Below are positions 50,140-64,000 of a DNA stretch of 64,000 bases, one piece after another (the first letter of the stretch is position 1; each line of letters begins with the position of its first letter). The stretch is taken from positions 27,980,913 to 28,044,912 of the forward strand of contig NC_046677.1 in assembly GCF_003369915.1 (NCBI RefSeq). The letters run 5' to 3'. A program made the translations under genes and the position numbers. The stretch comes from Drosophila miranda. Its lineage: Eukaryota > Arthropoda > Insecta > Diptera > Drosophilidae. Below the pieces are notes generated by a model. That model was given only the letters and a program-made list of their open reading frames with translations, made no database searches and was not told the origin of the DNA.

Positions 50140-50805
50140 AGTTCCCTCTGTGACCCATTCAATCTTTCTCTCATATTTATTCTTTATTTTGTTTTAAGAT
50201 CTAAAATGATACGCGTTTAAATGAATAAATTACAGTCGGAATTCGTAGTTATATTTGCAATCATTAGGAATGTATACGTATAGCTATGATAGTCTCCCTG
50301 AGTGATAGATAGATTTTACATTGAAATAGTTCTTGAAAAATGGTAATCTAAAAAAAGTTTGCATTCTCTTAACCGACTCTTAGAGATCACTTTCATAGAT
50401 GCCTCTTTAATGGAAAATATTTGATGATATTCAGAGCATTCCAGTTAGGAGTGACTATCGATCTCCAAAAAGCAGCGAACGTGGACTGACAAAGAGCCGC
50501 GAAACTGTGCCCCAAAGTTGATAAGATTTTTGACCACTGAAGATGATACTAGTACTCGTATCAATTGAAAAGTGAATGGCCGAAAATCCAGAAATTATAA
50601 ATCCCCAAACAGATGGCATCGATTCGGCAGAACCAAAAAAATGGTCAGCGAGAGCGGTATGTGTAGAGCCAAGTGCCAGCTGACCCATCGGATCGGATTG
50701 GATCGGATGGATAGATGCGGATGGTAGATGGTAACAGGTGAGAGGCATTTCTTGGAGTGCTGAGACCTCTTGTTGCTATCGACGAGTGCGGGTAGAAATG
50801 CTTGA
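50140..50805. other. Intergenic region
   Basis: AT-rich first, then mixed sequence with GGATCGGATTGGATCGGATGGAT repeats near 50690. No supported feature. Confidence 0.5.
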
Positions 50806-51051
50806 ATGTGTATTACGGAAGCAGCGACCACTGGCGATTATAATGTCGATATGTGGACCGCTCCGGCAGCCCCCGCTGCCACCCAACGGTTCCGATCCGT
50901 CAAGCGTTTGGAACGTGATGCGATCAACGCTTCCGCGACCCATTTGCATGGCGTTGTAATAGTGGCTTCCAATGAAGAAGAAGCAGCTCAGGTCGCCGAT
51001 CTAGTCTCGGCCAGCGAAGCGTATTTAAGAGCTATTCAGCAAATTGCATGA
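50806..51051 (+). CDS. Candidate small protein ORF (81 codons)
   Basis: Open frame MCITEAATTGDYNVDMWTA.. ending in VADLVSASEAYLRAIQQIA. Codon choice looks coding-like, and the product would be a hydrophilic Ala-rich helix former without membrane segments. It overlaps the presumed promoter of the next gene (TATTTAA at 51022-51028), which argues against it. No family is recognised. Confidence 0.3.
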   Translation: MCITEAATTGDYNVDMWTAPAAPAATQRFRSVKRLERDAINASATHLHGVVIVASNEEEAAQVADLVSASEAYLRAIQQIA

Positions 51052-51060
51052 AAGAATTTC
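51022..51060 (+). promoter_or_regulatory. Likely core promoter of the secreted Pro/Tyr-rich gene
   Basis: TATTTAA at 51022-51028, followed about 25-30 bases on by a plausible start near 51052. A 5' UTR exon would run to CTGAAAG|GTAAGA at about 51178. Confidence 0.45.
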
Positions 51061-51298
51061 GCACGCGACCGACAAGCAGCCAACAAGTGCCAACCCAACA
51101 CCGATCCGGGACCGAAATTCCACGAGTCAGAGTCAGACGGAACGAAAGCAAGCGGGGGAGACAAATACTGCTGAAAGGTAAGAATTGAGTCCGATCAATT
51201 GGGAGCGCTCGAAGCGATCTGACCCATAAAGCGCCCTACCTTTCACAGTGCCCCATTTTTATTTTCATTTCCATTTCCCTTTCCCATTTCCCTTTCAG

Positions 51299-52510
51299 AT
51301 GTACGGACGATGCAGTTTGCTGTTTGTGGTGCTGTTGTGCGCCTCGGGTCTGGCCCACGCCCACTTCCCGGAGTACTGTGCAGAGTGTGAGCAGGAGGTG
51401 TGGGAGCAGGTGCCATGCAGCCATGTGCCCACTACTGCACGCCCAACCACGGCGCGGCCAGATTCTGGAACGACAGCCAGACCTCCTACAACCACCACAA
51501 CAGTCGCCAGCACCACCCAGGTCTCTTACCCGACCACAAGTGGTGCATCAGCGGAGGAGATTACCACCCAGCCCACGGCCTACAAGAAGTGCTACTGCGA
51601 GTGCAAGCTCGGCTGCAAGGAGTTCTGTCGCAAGGTGGCCACCTCCGGGCCCAAACAGCAGCTCACCCAGATCTCATCCACCGGCGACTACGCGCCGGGG
51701 GGCCAGATAGAGTACACGCATGTGCATCAGCGCAAGTATTTCCCCAAGTACGGAGGAGGAGCAGGCTATGCAGGACTGGTGGGCCCAGTGGACGGTCCCA
51801 AGGCCTATAAGCCCTACCCTCTGGTCTACAGTGAACAGGCTGCCGCCGCCTCCTCACCAGCTGCCAACAACATTAATGCTCCCAATTACACCCTGGAGGA
51901 GCTGGCCCAGCTTCTGAGCACAGCCTATGGCGGCAAGAAGGAATATCCAGCCCCACCACCGCCCAGACCTCAGCCACGAGCTCAGCTGCAGCCAGCGCCT
52001 CCTTCTGTATACTACTCTCCGGTGTACAAGCAGCAGTCCGCAGGCCCTTCCATTCCCCTTGTGAGTAGGGTTGAACCGACCCCTAAGCGTTACCCCAGTA
52101 TCAAGGTATCAGCCGCAGCAGTGGCCTCTTCATCCGGAGTGGCTGTGGCCAAGGTTAAGACGCCCTATGAGGAGAAGATAGCCGTTGCAACACCGCCACC
52201 ATCCAACATCTATGATAGAACCACATCCTATCCCATTGTCGAGGAGCACACGGCGTACGCTTTGCCACAAACTGAGTCGTATCCAATTGCCCCCAGCCAA
52301 ACGGAGTCATATCCGAGCATTACCGAGGCGTATTCGCGGCAGACGGAGTCCTATCCCAGCCAAACCGAGTCGTATCCCAGCAGGTCAGAGGAGCACCCCC
52401 TGCAAGAGCCCGAACCTAACAAGCCGTCGTCATCCTTCGACCTGGCTATAGACAACTATCTTAAGGACTTTGGCTATGGCAACCAAGGCAGGGGCTACGC
52501 GGACTACTAG
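51299..52510 (+). CDS. Secreted Pro/Tyr-rich protein with TESYP repeats
   Basis: The ATG lies directly after an acceptor (CCCTTTCAG), so the 5' UTR is spliced. The product is 403 residues. Signal peptide MYGRCSLLFVVLLCASGLAHA is followed by a short cysteine motif (YCAECEQEVWEQVPC), a Thr/Pro mucin-like stretch (TTARPTTARPDSGTTARPPTTTTT), a second cysteine cluster (CYCECKLGCKEFC), Tyr/Pro-rich segments and a run of (Q)TESYPS repeats near the C-terminus. The end reads DYLKDFGYGNQGRGYADY-like (DNYLKDFGYGNQGRGYADY). It is probably an extracellular matrix or cuticle-associated protein. The last 28 codons and the 3' UTR are copied in inverted orientation downstream. Confidence 0.75.
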   Translation: MYGRCSLLFVVLLCASGLAHAHFPEYCAECEQEVWEQVPCSHVPTTARPTTARPDSGTTARPPTTTTTVASTTQVSYPTTSGASAEEITTQPTAYKKCYCECKLGCKEFCRKVATSGPKQQLTQISSTGDYAPGGQIEYTHVHQRKYFPKYGGGAGYAGLVGPVDGPKAYKPYPLVYSEQAAAASSPAANNINAPNYTLEELAQLLSTAYGGKKEYPAPPPPRPQPRAQLQPAPPSVYYSPVYKQQSAGPSIPLVSRVEPTPKRYPSIKVSAAAVASSSGVAVAKVKTPYEEKIAVATPPPSNIYDRTTSYPIVEEHTAYALPQTESYPIAPSQTESYPSITEAYSRQTESYPSQTESYPSRSEEHPLQEPEPNKPSSSFDLAIDNYLKDFGYGNQGRGYADY

Positions 52511-53243
52511 ACTCTAGATAGATCCCGTTGTTGTTAGGTTTAAGGATACACGTCTATACATTTAGATAGTAGATATAAATGTTTTTCACTTGTTTATTTA
52601 TTTGTACTAAGTTAAGTTATGATGAATAAAACTGTTGTAAAATCATGCTTGCTGTATCCTGTATCGGGGAAACTATCCCGATTGCAAAAAGGCGTGGCAC
52701 GTCCAGATCGGTTCACAAATGGAGGAGAAAACTAAATATTTTTTATTGGGGAAAATGTCCTTGATCCTGGATAAGGACTCCATTAAATTAGGGACATTTG
52801 TCCGACCACAGGAAGCCATCGCACGCCTAGATCGACCCACAAATAGCCGAGAAAACCAAATATGTATGGATGGGGTTACTGGAGTCCTTACCGAAGGATC
52901 AAGGAAATTTTTCTGATCACGGGGGCCATGGCACGGCCCAATCGGGCCAGAAATAAGGAAGAAAAGAAGATATATACATATGTCTGGAGAAAATGTCCTT
53001 GATCCTTGTTCCTTGATAAGGACTTTATAAAATCAGGGACACTTTTCCGAGCACAGGAAGCCGTCGCACGCCCAAATCGGCCCACAAATAACGGACAAAA
53101 CAAAACTGGTTTGGAATTTGTTACTTTTGAAAATGTAGTTCAAGAAATCGCCTATAGGGGCGCCACCGTACAAAAGAAAAAAAACTCACGTCAAATGGCC
53201 AAAAACTGGATGGGACACCAGGCGAACAGAAATCAGCAGCAAG
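52415..53243 (+). repeat. Left arm of large inverted duplication
   Basis: Includes codons for the last ~30 residues of the preceding gene, its stop, its 3' UTR with AATAAA at 52625-52630, and about 600 bp of downstream tandem-repeat sequence. It matches the reverse complement of 53318-54233. From about 52465 to 53010 I count only some four to five mismatches by eye. The inner part is more diverged. Confidence 0.93.
52700..53110. repeat. Diverged tandem repeats, unit about 120-160 bp, left arm
   Basis: Three copies of a unit built from (C/G)GCACG.CC.(A/G)ATCGG, CACAAAT, GAGAAAAC, GTCCTTGATCC and AAGGACT blocks. Related units recur in the right arm, with one extra copy there, and outside it to about 54540. 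Confidence 0.7.
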
Positions 53244-53317
53244 CAACTGTAGGAATTGCAAAAAAAATCGCAGCATACTTTAGGGGGCTACACATTTTAA
53301 AAAAATCATCGACCTTC
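53244..53317. other. Loop of the inverted duplication
   Basis: About 75 unpaired bases between the arms, AT-rich, with no gene. Confidence 0.75.
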
Positions 53318-54233
53318 TGCTGATTTCTGTTTGCCTGGTATTTCAGCCATTTGACGCGAGTCTTTTTTTTGTACGGTGGCGCCCCTATCGATGATTTCTT
53401 ACATGCTACATTTTCATAGCCAGTTTTGTTTTCTCTGTTATTGTGGGCCGATTTGGGCGTGCGACGGCTTCCTGTGATCGGAAAAATGTCCCTGATTTTA
53501 TGAAGTCCTTTTCACGGACAAAGGATATCAAGGATCAAAAATATTCATTTTCTCCGCTTTTTATGGGCCGATCTGAGCTTGCGACGGCTTCCTGTGCTCG
53601 GAAAAAAGTCCCTGATTTGATGGAGTCCTTATCAAGGAACAAGGATCAAGGACATTTTCTCCAGACATATGTATATATCTTCTTTTCTTCCTTATTTCTG
53701 GCCCGATTGGGCCGTGCCATGGCCCCCGTGATCAGAAAAATTTCCTTGATCCTTCGGTAAGGACTCCAGTAGCCCCATCCATACATATTTTGTTTTCTCG
53801 GCTATTTGTGGGTCGATCTAGGCGTGCGATGGCTTCCTGTGGTCGGACAAATGTCCCTAATTTAATGGATTCCTTATCCAGGATCAAGGACATTTTCCCC
53901 AATAAAAAATATTTAGTTTTCTCCTCCATTTGTGAACCGATCTGGACGTGCCACGCCTTTTTGCAGTCGGGATAGTTTCCCCGATACAGGATACAGCAAG
54001 CATGATTTTACAACAGTTTTATTCATCATAACTTAACTTAGTACAAATAAATAAACAAGTGAAAAACATTTATATCTACTATCTAAATGTATAGACGTGT
54101 ATCCTTAAACCTAACAACAACGGGATCTATCTAGAGTCTAGTAGTCCGCGTAGCCCCTGCCTTGGTTGCCATAGCCAAAGTCCTTGAGATGGTTGTCGAT
54201 GGCAGGGTCGAAGGATGACGACGGCTTTTTAGG
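53318..54233 (-). repeat. Right arm of large inverted duplication
   Basis: Reverse complement of the left arm, about 85 bp longer because of one extra repeat unit near 53520-53640. It includes a non-functional copy of the final codons of the upstream gene (54142-54233). A 27-nt part of that copy differs at six positions, three of them synonymous, whereas the flanking UTR is almost identical. No upstream coding sequence accompanies it. Confidence 0.93.
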
Positions 54234-54560
54234 CCTCAAGGACAATAAGGATATTGTCGGTATAGATCGCTAAAACTCCGCCATTCCTGACAAATCTGGG
54301 CGTGCCACGCCTTCTCGTGATTGGGGGAACATCCTTGAGTTGATCGATTACTTACCAATGATCAAGGATATTTTCCCCAATCAAATATACTTACTTTTTA
54401 CCGCCATTTCTTGTTCGACCTGGGCCACGCCTTCTCGACCGTTTGAAATACTTTGGCTTCAAGGGCAAAAAGGATATTGCCTTTTTAACGCTATAACGTG
54501 GCTATCTGATTTCCGATTTGGACATTTCTGGGTTCCCCTGATCGTTTACGATCCCTACAT
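54234..54560. repeat. Further diverged tandem-repeat units
   Basis: Two or three more degraded units with GGGCGTGCCACGCCTTCTCG, CAAGGATATTTTCCCCAATCAAATAT and AAGGATATTG blocks, outside the near-identical arms. The repeat family therefore predates the recent duplication. Confidence 0.6.
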
Positions 54561-55685
54561 GTCCTGAGCGATGCCAATATCGTGAGGATCCAGACTTTCG
54601 ACCGCCATCAAAATCTCGGCTACGAGAATTTAATTTATGTGTTTTATTATAGTATTTCAAAAATGTCCTTCATTATCATGCTATCATTTTGATATATTTT
54701 CTTTATGTTGATAACTTTTAATAAGATTTAATCTTATGCGTTTTCCAGCTTTATCTTTGAGTATGCTTGCAAATCTGATAAACATAGATACATATATACA
54801 TAAATAACTCGATTTGCTTGGTTGTTTCATTCAGTTTTGTATGCAAATATAATGCAATATAAATACATGAATCAAGTTCGCATAGCACTTGCACCGCGCG
54901 AGTCCTACTACATTTTCATTTCAAACTGTTTTTATTTTAAATTTTCACAAATCAGCCAACAATTTTCAGTTTCAAGTCTTTCAATTCGTAAGTTTTCTGC
55001 ATGTCTGTCATGTCAGAAAATTTCCAATTTCTCTTTCCTTACATGTGAATGAAAAAGGGCCTTACAAAATATAGGACCAAAGTGAGTTACGTTATGATCG
55101 CTCTCCATTTACGAGTACAGTTCTTCTATCGACGCACATCAAATAGCTGAAGAAAGCAGAAAGTTTTACAGTTTACTATAATTGCACTTGAGAGTTTCAT
55201 TTTCGATATAAATATAAATAGTAAATGGTAAGTGGTAAGTGGTAGAGTTATCAAATAAAAGATTACCGAATACACTTGCTAAGATGCGAATGTGCGGTTT
55301 TATTTCATTTCAATATTTTAATGCATAAAAATCTCTATAACAAATGAAAAAGTTCAAATAATAACGTTGAAAACATGTTCGTATATCATAAATTAAATGA
55401 AACTAAAAACGATATGTTCCAACACATTGAAATGAAAGTATGAAATTAAACATAAATTATGGAGAAGAAAATAAATATAGTTATACGATATTTTAAAATG
55501 TATATATACAGCTTCATTCGTCAACGATCTCAATCCGATGTTTTTAAACATATATATTTTATAGATTTTGTTTTGTTTGGATTTGTTTTCTTTACTATTT
55601 TGTTTACCTTACTTCTTTCAAAAATTTTCAACTGGTTAACCCAAAACAAAGCGCGAAAAGCGCCCTAGATTTTCGATTTCTTGGA

Positions 55686-55717
<32 letters not shown>

Positions 55718-56163
55718 TGTTCTTGTTATTTTCGGTCCCATAAAATTTTGCTAATTATACAAATATAGGTGTCACATCGTTACGAATTGTAATATATAAA
55801 TATGAGTACATACATATATTATTTAGTTGCCTTTTGTTTTGATTAAGTTTGCTGACTAATGTAGATTCAATTGCAAATAGGAAATAGTTTCTGCTTCTGT
55901 TTCTGTTTTCTGTTTTTGGTTTCTTTGCATTTGTCTAAGATTTGCTTTCGTATTACATATGTACGAGTATTATGTAGCCACAGTTCGAATACATCCATAT
56001 ATACATATAAGAGTATTACGTGTGTTCGTTCTGCTCAAACATTGATTATGCTTCTGTGTTTTTGTTTCTTTCATTCTGCTTTACCATTAACTTTACCTTT
56101 AGCTTTACATTAAATGTGTAGAAAAATTCGTTAAATTGATTTGCATATAGTTATTTGATCTCG

Positions 56164-56197
<34 letters not shown>

Positions 56198-56735
56198 ACC
56201 TCCTCTCCTATCTGGTTAGCCACAAATATAAGTTGTTTAATTGGCTTGACAAATTAATCGAATGGCCGCACAGCCACCCGGTTCGGTTCAAGTATTTTAC
56301 TAGTAGTTTACTACGATTTGTGCATTGCAGTTCTGCGCTAGTTAATTAGTTAATTATATTATTCTTTAGTTGGCTGCAGTCTAGAATTGTAATTCGATTT
56401 TGTGTGTTTGTTCTCTTCTCTTCGCTTCTCTTCTCTTTGTTACTCTCATATTATATATATGATAAACATACGAGTATACGCGACGGGTGTGTGTAGTACG
56501 TTGGATACTTATTTTGGTTCATAATTTGTTACTGCAAATGCTAAAAAGTAATTAGCCTCGCCCCCACAAAAGTGTGGGGAGGAGTGGAGTACACAGAGCA
56601 CACGAAACAGCGCGGGCTGCGCTCTTGCCCAACTGAGCATCTGAGTGACAGTGGCTCCAAAAACGCCGAGCCGAGCGGAGCCGAGTCGCAAGCACATCTG
56701 CTCCTGCCTCGTGTCGTCTTGCGTATCCTTCGGCG
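54561..56735. other. AT-rich region including jp 3' UTR
   Basis: No supported gene. It contains CTG microsatellites at about 55688-55715 and 56167-56200. The part nearest 56735 should be the jp 3' UTR on the minus strand. Small AT-rich frames here encode only low-complexity hydrophobic peptides. Confidence 0.5.
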
Positions 56736-63931
<7,196 letters not shown>

Positions 63932-64000
63932 TCAGATGTACGCCCGATAGCAGTAATAGAATATAACGAAGAGTGCATAGTAGAAGGCGAAGGCCACGCA
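63932..64000 (-). CDS. C-terminal end of a membrane protein (partial)
   Basis: The minus strand reads in from the window edge as CVAFAFYYALFVIFYYCYRAYI and then a stop at 63934-63932. A strongly hydrophobic, aromatic segment with a short basic tail is typical of a last transmembrane helix. The rest lies outside the window, so the call rests on 22 codons and could be chance. Confidence 0.4.
   Translation of the reverse strand, partial: CVAFAFYYALFVIFYYCYRAYI

Noticed and set aside
55459-55668. 69-codon hydrophobic frame
   Set aside because: AT-driven Phe/Ile/Leu composition in a region without promoter or splice context.

Overview
The window is euchromatic DNA from a Drosophila species, and gene content points to Muller element B. 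robl37BC, a deadpan-like bHLH gene (Sidpn), hook, mib2, Catsup, Ttc19 and Acinus lie together here. I recall most of these as neighbours at cytological 37B of D. melanogaster 2L. Short phase-consistent introns, DRE, Motif 1, Motif 6 and Inr/DPE promoter elements, and spliced lengths close to the known fly proteins all agree. The long CA/TG-, TGGCA- and CTG-rich intergenic blocks fit a non-melanogaster Sophophora species, perhaps of the obscura group, but that is a guess.

Layout. 1-4013: 3' part of an ABCC/MRP transporter. 5714-6052: intronless robl37BC. 6053-20557: about 14.5 kb of gene-free, simple-repeat-rich DNA, likely cis-regulatory sequence for Sidpn. 20558-23524: Sidpn with an exact Inr+DPE promoter and a newly placed first coding exon. 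24244-26571: hook. 26821-27542: DUF2452 protein. 27880-34389: mib2. 35690-37089: Catsup. 37227-38559: Ttc19. 39551-42157: Acinus. 42902-46261: an orphan coding-like exon and an intact hAT transposon (43308-45950). 46304-47387: an unnamed coiled-coil gene. 48427-48942: RR-2 cuticle gene. 49540-50139 and 51299-52510: two secreted-protein genes. 52415-54233: a large inverted duplication. 56736-62457: junctophilin (jp). 63932-64000: C-terminal end of a membrane protein.

The most striking structure is 52415-54233. The last exon end and 3' UTR of the secreted proline/tyrosine-rich gene are copied head-on. This gives two arms of about 0.8-0.9 kb, nearly identical in their outer halves, around a short loop. 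Read-through of that gene would make a long hairpin RNA matching its own 3' end, which is the architecture of Drosophila hpRNA/endo-siRNA loci. The second notable structure is the hAT element, which has an open transposase and a perfect 8-bp target duplication. It lies between an orphan exon and the coiled-coil gene, at what may be a synteny breakpoint.

The genes do not form a pathway. They are typical fly neighbours: a transporter, a dynein light chain, a neural-type HES repressor, a dynein/endosome adaptor, a Notch/muscle E3 ligase, a zinc transporter, a complex III assembly factor, an exon-junction/splicing factor and an ER-plasma membrane tether. Exon boundaries were read by eye from splice consensus and frame continuity. 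The coding totals are multiples of three for every complete gene.
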